From contig JAETTM010000009.1 of NCBI GenBank assembly GCA_021769135.1, positions 24,906 through 88,905 on the forward strand: a stretch of 64,000 nt of DNA, given 5' to 3'. Under the pieces are notes generated by a model that worked only from the letters and a program-made list of their open reading frames with translations, made no database searches and was not told the DNA's origin. Shown piece by piece: positions 33,237-42,735 of the stretch. This stretch comes from Lachnospiraceae bacterium. GTDB lineage: Bacteria > Bacillota > Clostridia > Lachnospirales > Lachnospiraceae. The position numbers and the translations under genes are program-made. Numbering within the stretch: position 1 is the first letter of the stretch; every line of letters starts with the position of its first letter.

Positions 33237-34360
33237 ATAAATTCCTCATCCAATCTGCGCACCCGGCCTGCCGTTTTCGACTTTTCCAGATGCCTTCCCG
33301 CAAAACGGAAAATATTCAGCCGAATGCCGTCAATAAAGCATCCGGCTATAAATATCGCCAGCACCGAAACTGCCCAATGCAGGATAAAGCCTGCCACGCC
33401 CGTTTCTGCCACCGGCCCGATGAAATCTTCCATCCATCCCGTCCATTCATCGCGGATATCGATATGCTCATGAAACAAATATACCCCAAACGTAAGAGGC
33501 GACAATTTGCCGATAAGCCGGGCAAAAAATCCTTCCGGGATTTTCACGAAACGGAAAGCCCCGAATAAGCCCACCGCCCCTAAAAGACACAGAATATAGT
33601 TATAGTGATAGGGCACTTCCGTATAATACCCAAGCAACCCTGTTCCCCGGTTTATAAAATATGCCCCCATTCCTATGGCAAAAGTAAGCAGCCCGCAGCC
33701 TATATAAAGCCGCCAGGCCTTCTTCCTGCTGTCTATCGTTTTCCATCCATACAGCCTGATGTATGCCGCCACAAGATAAACGCATAAAAACCAGCCGAAA
33801 TCATATCCGGCCCTATCCATCACAAACCGCACCGGAACTACGCTTTTTATACCGCAAAACAGCAACAACAGCCCTCCTATGGTAATCTGCAGCTGTTTCC
33901 TGCTCATCGTCTTCACCGCCGTATTTAAAAGGGGGGTAAATAAATACAGAAACACGTAGGAAGCCGCAAACCAATAGTGCTCTGTCTCCAAAGGGAAAAC
34001 ATACTGCAGAAACCTGTATAAATCTCCCCCTTCTCCTGGTAAAATCCCCGTTCCCATCATAATCAAAGGAATCAATACGGCATAAAAAAGCACCTGACAT
34101 ATCAAAATCAAAACCCTTTTTACCTTGAATCCGGCTTCCACCAGAAAATATCCGCTGATCAGCACATATACATTTACCGCCACAATACAAAAAGATTCCA
34201 GGAACATGCCCAATATTGGCTTGCCGCCCCCTTCGCCTCCCGGCGTAAGCAGCATCTTCGTATGGCTCAAATAGTGCAGGGTAATTACCATAAGCATGGC
34301 AATGATACGCAGCAGTTCATAATTCAGCTGCCGTTTTCCCCGTTCCCTTCCTTTCCCCAT
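33233..34360 (-). CDS. Membrane acyltransferase, acyltransferase-3 family
   Basis: A 375-residue multi-pass protein. NYELLRIIAMLMVITLHYLSH near the N-terminus is the acyltransferase-3 signature with its conserved Arg and His. VNVYVLISGYFLVE follows. About ten hydrophobic helices are visible. Such proteins O-acetylate sugars of surface polysaccharides from the cytoplasmic acyl-CoA pool. ATG 34360 has a GGGGT SD 5 nt upstream. The stop codon lies in repeat C2. The neighbouring deacetylase-like genes may act on the opposite reaction. Confidence 0.8.
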   Translation of the reverse strand: MGKGRERGKRQLNYELLRIIAMLMVITLHYLSHTKMLLTPGGEGGGKPILGMFLESFCIVAVNVYVLISGYFLVEAGFKVKRVLILICQVLFYAVLIPLIMMGTGILPGEGGDLYRFLQYVFPLETEHYWFAASYVFLYLFTPLLNTAVKTMSRKQLQITIGGLLLLFCGIKSVVPVRFVMDRAGYDFGWFLCVYLVAAYIRLYGWKTIDSRKKAWRLYIGCGLLTFAIGMGAYFINRGTGLLGYYTEVPYHYNYILCLLGAVGLFGAFRFVKIPEGFFARLIGKLSPLTFGVYLFHEHIDIRDEWTGWMEDFIGPVAETGVAGFILHWAVSVLAIFIAGCFIDGIRLNIFRFAGRHLEKSKTAGRVRRLDEEFM

Positions 34361-34484
34361 ATTCACCCCGTCTCTGCACAGTTTCCTGCGCCCAGTCTAA
34401 TCACTTCGCAATTGCTTTTCCCTTTATTCTATGTATAAATATACTTATCCCATGCTGCATCCGCACTAATGCATCGCAAACAGT

Positions 34485-34925
34485 TCATGCTTTCTTTTTC
34501 CTGAACACCAGCAATTTGCTGAATATATAGTTGGAAACAATCACTACCACATTGCACACAAATTTGGCAATCATATTATTGATGCCCGCCAAGTCAACCA
34601 TTACATACATAATCACCAGTTCCATCGCCCCCGTTATTATTCTAGCCCCTACAAAGGCGGAAAATTCCTTCCAGATGCCCTCTTTATCCTTCACCTTGCT
34701 TTTAAACACGAAACTGCGGTTCGTCCAATAGGCGAACAATACCGCAACTACCCATGCAAATGCCGTGGCTATCAGCACCAACAACACTTTCTCATCATTG
34801 GCGCCCAGCACCCAGGCCGCCAGGGCATAGGCCACCATGTTCACCAGAAACGCCAGGAATCCAAAAAACAGATAATTGATAGCCTCTTCGTATTTTTTAT
34901 ACATATCCCATGCAAATTTTATCAT
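34485..34925 (-). CDS. GtrA-family membrane protein
   Basis: A 146-residue protein with four predicted helices. YLFFGFLAFLVNMVAYALAAW, AYWTNRSFVFKSK and the final SNYIFSKLLVFRK are typical of GtrA. These proteins are thought to flip or help use undecaprenyl-phosphate sugars that GtrB/ArnC-like GT2 enzymes make. In this window the GT2 half of the gene at 26188-27651 would be such a partner. GGAGA precedes the ATG by a short spacer. A lone family-B boundary repeat lies downstream. Confidence 0.85.
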   Translation of the reverse strand: MIKFAWDMYKKYEEAINYLFFGFLAFLVNMVAYALAAWVLGANDEKVLLVLIATAFAWVVAVLFAYWTNRSFVFKSKVKDKEGIWKEFSAFVGARIITGAMELVIMYVMVDLAGINNMIAKFVCNVVVIVSNYIFSKLLVFRKKKA

Positions 34926-34937
34926 ATAGCTCTCCTA

Positions 34938-34949
34938 TTCCAGTTCCGC
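34938..34949. repeat. Solo family-B boundary repeat
   Basis: TTCCAGTTCCGC occurs alone between the GtrA gene and the ABC transporter gene. The same sequence borders both sides of repeat B copies. No B core is present here, so this may be an unoccupied or excised site. Confidence 0.4.
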
Positions 34950-34962
34950 CCTTCCAGCACCC

Positions 34963-36714
34963 TTAACGTTCCCTCTCCACATGGCCGTTTTCTACGCGGT
35001 AGACTATATCGCATTTTTCGATTGTCTGCAGGCGATGGGCAATGATAATCAATGTCTTACGCCCGTGGAGATGGTTGATGGAATCCATAATCCCGGCTTC
35101 CGTATCATTATCCAGCGCAGAGGTAGCCTCATCCAGCACCAATACCTCCGGATCCTCATAAAGAGCCCTGGCAATGCCAATCCTTTGCCGCTGCCCGCCG
35201 GATATGCGGATTCCCCTTTCTCCGATTCCCGTATCCAGTCCCTCCGGCAGGCCTTTTACAAATTCGTCCAGCTGGGCTTCCTTCAAAGCCTGCCACACCT
35301 TTTCATCATCAATATCCTCATCCCCCCGGCCAAAGGCAACATTTTTGCGTATGGACGAGTCGATCATAAAAATAGTCTGGGGAATATAGCCGATATTTTT
35401 CAGCCACGATTCGTAATGCTCCCTCACTTCCACCCCGTCCGCGTAAATCCCGCCGGACTGCAAATTCAAAAGCCCCAGCATGATATCCACCACTGTTGTC
35501 TTCCCGGCGCCGGAGGTGCCCACAATGCCCACCGATTTTCCCACCGGGATGCTCATCGTCGCATTATCGAAAATCAACACATCGCTGTTGGGATACTTGT
35601 AAGTAATATCCTTCAGCAGAATTTCTTTTTTCACAGGAAGCTTCTCCACATACTTTTTCGTCCGGTAAGCCTCCTCGTCATAGTTTACGCTTTCATCCCG
35701 TATTTCATCCTGCAGATTATCGGTAACCCCCATGAAGAACGGTTCAAAATAAGCGATGGAAGTCAGGTAATTGTTAATCCGGTTTGCGCTGGGAATCAGG
35801 CGCATGGCAGCCACCCCCAGCATGGTAAGCTGGGGCATGATTTCCGTTACCGGCGTTCCATGGGCAATCTGCAGCATCATGTATAAAATCATCCCCGCTA
35901 TGGCCACCGTTTCAATCAAAAGGCGGGGCGTAGCATTGTACAGGTTATATCTCTGCACCGCATTCACATAGCCCGCACCGCACTTGCAATATTCATTGAT
36001 AAAATAGCTTTCCTTATTGGCCACCTTGATTTCCTTAATTCCCATCACCGACTGGTCAATCCACTTATACAGGCCGCTGTAGTAGTCCTGGTTCTCCTCC
36101 CCGGCTTTTCTCATAATCGGTTTTAGAATATATTTAATCAGCAGAATCACGCCAATCAACAAAATGGCCACCGTTCCCGTCATCACCAAATCCTGGCTCA
36201 AGCAGTAAAGGGTCAGGACAACGAACACAATCACTTCGCTCACCAGCTGCAACAGGCTTAAAATCAGGCCGTACATATTGTTGACATCGGAGGTAATGCT
36301 TCTTTGAATCACGGAAGTATCCGCATTCAGATAATATTCATAGGGCCTTTGCATAAAATTAATCATCATCCGGCGGGAAGTGGCAAACTGATTGCTGTAT
36401 ACGAACCGGAACTGTAATTTATTCTGGAAAAAAAGATAACCGTTTTTCATGGCAAACACGACAATCAGAGCCCCCAAAATCAGCATGGAAAACTGAGTCA
36501 TATTTTCCATATGAAGGCTGTCGTACACTTTTGCCAGCATTTTGCTGTTTTCCAGTATGTCCGGGTCCATAATGACGCTGGCCGCCTGATAGATTAGACC
36601 CACCCCCATCAATTCCAACGCCGCCCCTATCAGCATCGCTACAATGAGGAAAAGCATAATCCGCTTTTGCTTTCTATCCAGTAAAACATTCAACTTCCTT
36701 AAAATTTTTCCCAC
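34963..36714 (-). CDS. ABC exporter, PglK/MsbA-like lipid-linked oligosaccharide flippase
   Basis: A 583-residue half-transporter. Residues 1-320 are the membrane domain with a PglK-like start (RKLNVLLDRKQKRIMLFL). The nucleotide-binding domain has Walker A GTSGAGKTT (about 389), signature SGGQRQRIGIARAL (about 490), Walker B LVLDEATSALD and the switch His in IIAHRL. With PglC, PglE and PglF present, it most likely flips an undecaprenyl-diphosphate oligosaccharide. No Wzx is seen in the window, which supports this role. The start is GTG 36714 with AGAGGT 9 nt upstream. Own promoter at 36842-36871. Confidence 0.85.
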   Translation of the reverse strand: MGKILRKLNVLLDRKQKRIMLFLIVAMLIGAALELMGVGLIYQAASVIMDPDILENSKMLAKVYDSLHMENMTQFSMLILGALIVVFAMKNGYLFFQNKLQFRFVYSNQFATSRRMMINFMQRPYEYYLNADTSVIQRSITSDVNNMYGLILSLLQLVSEVIVFVVLTLYCLSQDLVMTGTVAILLIGVILLIKYILKPIMRKAGEENQDYYSGLYKWIDQSVMGIKEIKVANKESYFINEYCKCGAGYVNAVQRYNLYNATPRLLIETVAIAGMILYMMLQIAHGTPVTEIMPQLTMLGVAAMRLIPSANRINNYLTSIAYFEPFFMGVTDNLQDEIRDESVNYDEEAYRTKKYVEKLPVKKEILLKDITYKYPNSDVLIFDNATMSIPVGKSVGIVGTSGAGKTTVVDIMLGLLNLQSGGIYADGVEVREHYESWLKNIGYIPQTIFMIDSSIRKNVAFGRGDEDIDDEKVWQALKEAQLDEFVKGLPEGLDTGIGERGIRISGGQRQRIGIARALYEDPEVLVLDEATSALDNDTEAGIMDSINHLHGRKTLIIIAHRLQTIEKCDIVYRVENGHVERER

Positions 36715-36841
36715 GCGTTAATTACCTCTGCTCCGTTTTTACCCAATCCGTTTCGAAATCTTCCTTAAATATTATCCTCTTAACATTCCCGTATGCCGCT
36801 TCCGCTATTACAAAAATGTACTATGCCATATAGACTGTTAT

Positions 36842-36871
36842 ATTCTACCATACTTTGTGAAAAGAATGCAA
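36842..36871 (-). promoter_or_regulatory. Promoter of the ABC flippase gene
   Basis: On the minus strand TTGCAT (36871-36866), an 18-bp spacer and TAGAAT (36847-36842), with TG one base before it (extended -10). It lies in the 210-bp gap between the ABC gene and the interrupted membrane protein gene. Confidence 0.6.
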
Positions 36872-36924
36872 ATTAAGAATAAAGCTGTTGCCTTTTCCTT
36901 CACCGCGCCGCCCGGACTAAACTT

Positions 36925-38458
36925 TTAATCCCCCGTCCTGACCACTACGCCCTCTTTCTGGTAATACCTGGCCAATGCCTTGTTCTCCCAGGAATCCGCA
37001 TCGGGGGTAATATCGGAAAAATACAAAAGGGCCGGCTGCGTCGGAAGGGGCTCCACTTCCAAAATCCCTTCCGCGTCGCTGTTATAAAGCTTTGCCCTCC
37101 TGGACAATGCCTCCGCATATTCTTCCGCGCTGCCATTCCTCAAGTCAGTAATCGCCGATGTGAAGGCATAATAATGGGAATCCGGTATCACAGACAAACC
37201 GGAGGCCCCAAGGAAAAAGAGGATGCAAATCCCGAAGCAATACGCCGTGTTTTTCGAAAAGCCGTCCTCCTGTTCCCTTTGAAGGCGGTCTCCGTTTGTC
37301 GGACAATCTCCCTTTTCCCACTGCTTTCTTGCCCACCCGGCAACATAGCCCACACATAAAGTCAGCACAAGGATATACATGAAGAAAATCAGCGCCTGCA
37401 GCCTTCCCGCCTCAATATTGCCCACGGCGAACAAAGGCGGCGTAATCATCGCCGATACAAGGCAGAATCCAAAAAATACTGCCAGAACGGGATAACGGAA
37501 CCGGAATTCCGTTTTGCCCGCCATATGCCAAAAAAGAGGGATTAACAGAATGACGAGCAGGAGTACTGGCCAGCCTGTCCATTCCTTCAAGACATAATTG
37601 AGACAATAATAAAAGGACATCTGGATAGAACGAAAGGCCCCCATCCCCGCCGTTCCCGAAGAGCGGACCCAGTTGCCAGGGGCCGCTATGCTCAATAGGA
37701 AGCCAAGAAAGAAACTGCCGAAGGGAATGGAAAATAGTTTGATCTGCTCCTTTTTTTTCGTACCAATCATAAAAACGGTAAGGGTCACAAGGATAATGGC
37801 CACATTTAAGGCCGTCATCTGATTACCCCCCCCCCACGCCAAATCCCAGCGCTGACGCCGCCGCCACATCCAAGGTGCGTTTCTTCCCCTTATCATAGGC
37901 TGCCCTGATTAACGTACCGTAAAAAAGCAAGGATAGGCTATGAAGAAATATATAGCATACCGCCCCGCAATACCAGTAATAAGCCTCAACCCTTCCTGCC
38001 CGGCCCTGGCACTGGACGGATACAAACAGCATCAGCATAATCACGATATTGGCCATATACTTATCCGCCTTAAATATCTTTACAAAAATATTTTTCAGCA
38101 GATACACGGTGGATAAGCTAATCATCCCAATCATAATCCATGTGGTCAGAAAATACCATCTTTCACCAAATATCCCGGGATGCACTGCCACCAGGACTTC
38201 AGAAGTAAAACTCCCTATCCAGTGGAAATAATTATCCCAAGCCATCGCCGCCGCCTGCTTTAGCACCTGCCAAAACGAATGGCTGGCCATCCATGCATAC
38301 CGGCATGTATCCCCTGTAGCATAGTCATCCGCGCTGGGGAAATTGTATTGTGCGATTATCAGCATTGGAGCCAGCGTTAAAATATAAAACGCTGTCGCTA
38401 TCCTCGACATTGTTTTCGGCGTGATATATCCCGCCCATTTCTCAACCAGTTTCTTCAT
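36925..38458 (-). pseudogene. DUF6056-like membrane protein, frame-shifted at a 10-G tract (probably phase-variable)
   Basis: The first part (38458-37823) starts MKKLVEKWAGYITPK and contains YNFPSADDYATGDTCRYAW, then stops right after a run of ten G. The rest continues in another frame (37896-36925) from GGGNQMTALNVAIILVTL. With nine G the reading frame joins exactly as GVGGGNQMT and gives about 510 residues, colinear with the 504-residue paralogue at 38605-40119 over the whole length. The product is a multi-pass membrane protein, probably a GT-C-type transferase with the SADDY acidic loop. In this sequence it is in the OFF state. A sequencing error in the homopolymer would look the same. Confidence 0.82.
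37826..37835. repeat. Homopolymer tract, 10 C (10 G on the coding strand)
   Basis: An uninterrupted run of ten C on the plus strand inside a coding region, followed at once by a frame change. The paralogue uses mixed Gly/Ile codons without any G run at the same place, so the tract is not required by the protein. Confidence 0.9.
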
Positions 38459-38604
38459 TCCCTATTTCTCCTATCTCGCATGTTCCTTTAAGCCGGTCCT
38501 GCCGCTCCGCTTCCCCGAAGGGGCATCCCCTGCTTTTTACAGCCCTGATTTCCGGCCCATCGTATACTCCTGTCTTTTATCCTTCCCAGTTCTTTGTACA
38601 AGGT

Positions 38605-40119
38605 TCATTCCGCCGTTTTTACTATAACCCCCTCTTTTTGGTAAAATCTGGCCAACGCCTTATTCTGCCAGTCATCCACGTCCGGAGTAATATCCGAAAA
38701 ATACAGCAGGGCGGGTTCCGCCGGAAGAGGCGCCACTTCCAATATGCCCTGGGCATCGCTGTTGTACAGTTCGGCCCTTTGGGCCATCGCTTCCCCATAT
38801 GCTTTGGCGCTTCCGTTCCTTAAATCCGTCACCGCCGACGTAAACGCATAATAATGGGAATCCGGTATTATGGACAGCCCGGAAGCCAACAGGAAAAAGA
38901 GCAGGCACCCAATCAGGCAATAACGCGTATTCATGGAAAAAGAGGTTTCTGAAAAGGCCTGCGCCGTCCTGCCTTTATCCCATTGCCTTCTCACCCACCC
39001 CGTTACATAACCCACGCAAAGGCTTAGAACCAGAATGTACATAAAGAAAATCAACGCCTGCAGCCTTCCCGCCTCAATGTTGCCCACCGCAAACAGCGGC
39101 GGCGTAATCATCGCGGATACCAGGCAATACCCAAAAAGCACCATCACAGCCGGATACCTGAAATCATAGTCCGTTTGCTGCGCCATATGCCAGAAAAGGG
39201 GAACCAGTATCCCGATCAGCAGAAGTACTGGCCACCCCGTCCATTCCCCCAGCACGTAATCCAGGCAATAATAGAAAGAGACCATCACCGATTTTATCAT
39301 TCCCATCCCTGCCGTTCCAGAGGCCCGAACCCAATTTCCCGGGGCCGCCGCGCTCACTATAAATCCAAAATAGAAGCAGCCAATGGGAATCCAAAACGCC
39401 TTATACTCTTTCCTTCTCTTCGACCAAACCGTATAGGCCAGCACAACGCCAAGGATAATCGCCACGTTCAGCGACGTCATCTGGTTTCCGCCTCCGATTA
39501 AAAAACCGAGCACCGATGCCCCGGCCAAGTACCGCATGCGCTTTTTCCCCTCGCTGCAAGCCGCCCGAATCATCATTCCATAAAAAAACAATGAGGTGCT
39601 ATGAAGAAATATATATCTCACCGAACCGCAATACCAGTAAAACGCTTCCACCCTCCCCTGCCTGGTCAGGCATTGGATGGAAACGAACAATACCGATAGA
39701 GCGACAATGCGGGCCATATATTTGTCCGCTTTGAATACTTTTACCAAAATTCCCTTTAACAGATAGGCCGTGGAAAAAGTAAGCATCCCCAGCATTATCC
39801 ATGTCGTTATGGAATAAAGGTCCTCCCTGAACACAGCCGGATGGAGCGCTGAAATAACTTCCGACGTAAAGCTTCCCATCCAGTTAAAATAGCTTTCCCA
39901 AGACAACAGAAAGGCTTCTTTTAACACTTGCCAGACAGAATGCGTCGTCCTCCACGCATATCTGCAAGTATCCCCAAAGGAATAATCATCCGCACTGGGG
40001 AAATTATAGCGGGCAATTAGCAATAACGGAATAAGCGTAAGGGCATAACCCGCCGTGGCCGCCCGGGCCAAAGCCTTCGGCGTAATATATCCCATCCATT
40101 TTTCCAACCGTTTCTTCAT
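38605..40119 (-). CDS. DUF6056-like membrane protein (intact paralogue)
   Basis: A 504-residue multi-pass membrane protein, close paralogue of the interrupted gene just downstream. RYNFPSADDYSFGDTCRYAW (about 36-55) holds the acidic pair expected in the first outer loop of GT-C enzymes. SYFNWMGSFTSEV, GRVEAFYWYCGSVRYI and FLIGGGNQMTSLNVAI are shared with the paralogue. The C-terminal domain (YYAFTSAVTDLRNGSAKAYG, ALLYFSDITPDVDDWQNKALARFYQKEGV) is also shared. Function likely in glycan side-chain transfer, by context only. ATG 40119 aligns with the paralogue's start and lies 13 nt from AAAGG. Confidence 0.6.
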   Translation of the reverse strand: MKKRLEKWMGYITPKALARAATAGYALTLIPLLLIARYNFPSADDYSFGDTCRYAWRTTHSVWQVLKEAFLLSWESYFNWMGSFTSEVISALHPAVFREDLYSITTWIMLGMLTFSTAYLLKGILVKVFKADKYMARIVALSVLFVSIQCLTRQGRVEAFYWYCGSVRYIFLHSTSLFFYGMMIRAACSEGKKRMRYLAGASVLGFLIGGGNQMTSLNVAIILGVVLAYTVWSKRRKEYKAFWIPIGCFYFGFIVSAAAPGNWVRASGTAGMGMIKSVMVSFYYCLDYVLGEWTGWPVLLLIGILVPLFWHMAQQTDYDFRYPAVMVLFGYCLVSAMITPPLFAVGNIEAGRLQALIFFMYILVLSLCVGYVTGWVRRQWDKGRTAQAFSETSFSMNTRYCLIGCLLFFLLASGLSIIPDSHYYAFTSAVTDLRNGSAKAYGEAMAQRAELYNSDAQGILEVAPLPAEPALLYFSDITPDVDDWQNKALARFYQKEGVIVKTAE

Positions 40120-40154
40120 CCTGACAACCATACCTTTCTGTAACGATTCCTTAT

Positions 40155-41231
40155 CTAGATCAATTCATTCTGCCTGTGCATCTCCGGCGGTTCATACTGG
40201 TCCATAAAATCTTCCCCCAGATATACGATTTCCTCCGCGAATTGGATTCCATGCACCACGGTGAAAACGGAAATTACCCGGCGGAACCGCAGCCCCTTTA
40301 TATAATTCAGCACTTCCATAGGGAATTTGCCATCCAGCACGATATCCTCCGGAAAGACCTTGCGGTAATCCAAAATATCCCTGGGATGGGGTTTTATCAT
40401 GGCCACCGACTCTTCCCCGTCTATGGTTCCATACTTTTCCATGCAATCTTTGAAAATCCGTTCCCTCACATCCAGGGCGCAAAGGGGTTCTGTCAGCAGC
40501 AGAATCTTGTTTTTCCCATTCCCCGCATTTAGTTTTTCCTCGATTTCATCCATATCCGCAATAAAAAGATGAACCAGTATTTCCTTCCCCTCCTCGTCCA
40601 GTCCGTCCACCAGCTCTTTTCTCGGCTTTTCGATATATTTAGGGCAAGGGTAAGGCAATATGGAAATATTGTTTACTTCCATATCCAGGCAATATTTGGC
40701 CCAGCCGTTTTGGATGAAAATCAGGTTCCGCGCGGCCAAAAAAGCTTTCAGTCCGAAATGCCCCCTGTTATCATATCTGGCCGTATCGTAGGTGCTGATG
40801 CAGTCCAGCCCATCCTCCAATGCGTGGTAATGAATTTTTTTATAGCTTAAATAATAGCCGATGGGATCCGAATCGCAGAACACATATATGTCTCCATATT
40901 GTTTAAAATCCACCGGCACATAATCCTGCTGCATTTTCCCTAACAACTTAGTGTATTTTATCCTCGCCAGCATATTCAGCAAAAGGTTTCCCCTGTCCTT
41001 ATGGTATTTCATCACCTCTGGAAACTGAATATCCTCCTTTTCATCGAACATATACACATTTTCAAAAAGCCCGCACGCCAGCGCCCGGCTTCTCAAATCG
41101 CCGAAATCATTGGACATGGTGCTGAGCACCAAATCCGCATTCTTCCGTTCTTCTTTGGGCAGGTTCAATTCCTTCAGGCAGGCCACATACACATGATAGT
41201 ATGTGTGGCAGACATAGATTCTTTGTTTCAT
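40155..41231 (-). CDS. GT52-type glycosyltransferase (sialyltransferase-like)
   Basis: A 358-residue protein. It begins KQRIYVCHTYYHVYVACLKEL, matching the strand and HT-YH motif at the start of GT52 lipooligosaccharide sialyltransferases. AMIKPHPRDILDYRKVFP at about residues 275-292 matches their CMP-binding KPHPRD..DY motif. NLLNML and DGLDCISTY also fit. Placed downstream of the pse genes, it most likely transfers pseudaminic acid from CMP-Pse to the growing glycan. ATG 41231 lies 13 nt after AAAGGAG. A longer frame to 41291 has no SD. Confidence 0.72.
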   Translation of the reverse strand: MKQRIYVCHTYYHVYVACLKELNLPKEERKNADLVLSTMSNDFGDLRSRALACGLFENVYMFDEKEDIQFPEVMKYHKDRGNLLLNMLARIKYTKLLGKMQQDYVPVDFKQYGDIYVFCDSDPIGYYLSYKKIHYHALEDGLDCISTYDTARYDNRGHFGLKAFLAARNLIFIQNGWAKYCLDMEVNNISILPYPCPKYIEKPRKELVDGLDEEGKEILVHLFIADMDEIEEKLNAGNGKNKILLLTEPLCALDVRERIFKDCMEKYGTIDGEESVAMIKPHPRDILDYRKVFPEDIVLDGKFPMEVLNYIKGLRFRRVISVFTVVHGIQFAEEIVYLGEDFMDQYEPPEMHRQNELI

Positions 41232-41326
41232 ATAGCGATATATGCTCCTTTTATATGGTAAACTGATATCTCCGGTCAAATATTCCATCACTCAGACTTT
41301 TGCCCATATCTAAAATGGAAAATGTT

Positions 41327-42640
41327 CTACAAACCGATTTCCACATGGATGCCGGCCAATGCTTTTTTCCCGATTTCCACAGCTTCCTCCGGAGTATTCC
41401 CTACCGTAATGATGTGCCCCAGCCTGTCGTTGCTGGACTTCGTTCCATTTGCCCTGTCTCCCGGCTTTTTGTAAAAAATGATTTCCTCCACCCCATCCAG
41501 GCTGCGCACTTCCTCGCCAGCTTCCAGGGTGCGGATGCTGCCTTCTCCTCCCTGGATAAAATGAATGGCAGCCCCTCTTTGCCATTTTTTCTTCACATCC
41601 GGTTTTTCTCCGGCAGCCAGCAATACGGAAGCACCCACCAAATCCACCCCTGTAGAAAGGGGAACCAGCCGGGACGTAATGAAATCCCCACCCAGCCGGG
41701 CCGCGATTTCTACAATTTTCGCCCCGTCTTCCGTCACCTTTATCTCCGTGTGGGATGGGCCGTTCTGCAGCCCAATCGCTTTTATTGCCTGCAAGGCCAC
41801 CTTCTTTATCTGTTCCTGCACTTCCTCGCACAGACGGCTCGGCTCGCTGTGGGCAATTTCCACGAAATAGGGCGGCTCGGTAATATACTTATCGGTAATG
41901 GCTATGATGGAGGTTACCCCTTCCACCGTTATCGCCTCCACGCTTACCTCAGGCCCGTCCATAAATTCCTCCGCCATCACTGTGCCGTTGCGGGAATTCC
42001 CCTTGCTGTATTCGTAGATTTCCCGCAGCCGTTTCTCCCTTATCTGCAATTCTTTCTCTTCCTTCTGTATTCCCTCTCCGCCTTGTATCGGCCCGTTCCC
42101 AAGCTGCGGCTTTTCGCTCCCCCGTTTTTCTTTCACAAACTGCTGCGGTTTTCCGTCTTCCAGCAGCACCACCCCTCTGCTTCCTGCGTTGTCCGCCGGC
42201 TTCACAATACACCGTCCTCCCAGATTTTCCACCGCTGCCCGAAAGCCTTCGAAATCCTGCACCGCATAATAAACCGGAATGGGCACGCCGTTCTCCTTCA
42301 GCCGATTCCGCATATGGCTTTTGATGGTAGCGCACAGGGAATCTTTGTAAGACAAATCCGGCCTTTTTCCCAGCTTCTCATTCACATAGGCCGCCGTCCT
42401 CACCGGTCCGTCGCTGGTAGAAGTGATTACCACATCCGGCTGGTAAATAAGCGCCTGACGGTACACTTCCTCCATATCCAAAGTGCTCACCACCAGTTTC
42501 ACGTCCGCCAAGGGGAATCCCACCGCATTTTCGTCATAATCCACGAGGATTACCCGGTATCCCAGTTCTTTCGCCTTTTTAATGGCAGGAACCTGCAGCG
42601 CGCTGGCTCCCAGAATCATCATTGTTTTTCCCTTTTCCAT
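41327..42640 (-). CDS. ATP-grasp enzyme (PurK/carbamoyl-phosphate-synthase-like)
   Basis: A 437-residue ATP-grasp protein. ILGASALQVPAIKKAKELGYRVILVDYDENAVGF is the pre-ATP-grasp start; GRCIVKPADNAGSRGVVLLED (about 147-167) is the ATP loop; AEEFMDGPEVSVEAI and HTEIKVTEDGAKIVEIAARLGGDFI supply the acidic metal ligands (E-I-A-A-R-L-G-G-D). A charged insert of about 45 residues (about 175-220) lies between. It would ligate an amine or amino acid to a carboxylate. The carboxyl group of pseudaminic acid or a substituent on its amino groups are candidates, by context only. The start could also be the ATG at 42622 (AAAAGGG upstream). Confidence 0.74.
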   Translation of the reverse strand: MEKGKTMMILGASALQVPAIKKAKELGYRVILVDYDENAVGFPLADVKLVVSTLDMEEVYRQALIYQPDVVITSTSDGPVRTAAYVNEKLGKRPDLSYKDSLCATIKSHMRNRLKENGVPIPVYYAVQDFEGFRAAVENLGGRCIVKPADNAGSRGVVLLEDGKPQQFVKEKRGSEKPQLGNGPIQGGEGIQKEEKELQIREKRLREIYEYSKGNSRNGTVMAEEFMDGPEVSVEAITVEGVTSIIAITDKYITEPPYFVEIAHSEPSRLCEEVQEQIKKVALQAIKAIGLQNGPSHTEIKVTEDGAKIVEIAARLGGDFITSRLVPLSTGVDLVGASVLLAAGEKPDVKKKWQRGAAIHFIQGGEGSIRTLEAGEEVRSLDGVEEIIFYKKPGDRANGTKSSNDRLGHIITVGNTPEEAVEIGKKALAGIHVEIGL

Positions 42641-42735
42641 GCCGCTTTTTTCCTTATCCAATCCATGGAATCTCCGTCTTCGCATTCCCAAGGCGGCGGT
42701 TCCGTTTTCCTCTTTTTCTCCATCCGCCTTTCCCC

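Noticed and set aside
33088..33303. Open frame coding MAADAARM...SLWEKRSG-type peptides in repeat C (also 45770-45876)
   Set aside because: The peptide arises only where repeat C is present, at different frames relative to real genes and without an SD. It is repeat sequence, and I trimmed it from the start of pseG.
37826..37835. Treating the G tract as plain gene decay
   Set aside because: Both parts of the gene are otherwise intact and colinear with the paralogue. A single-base change in a homopolymer is better explained by slippage or by a sequencing error.
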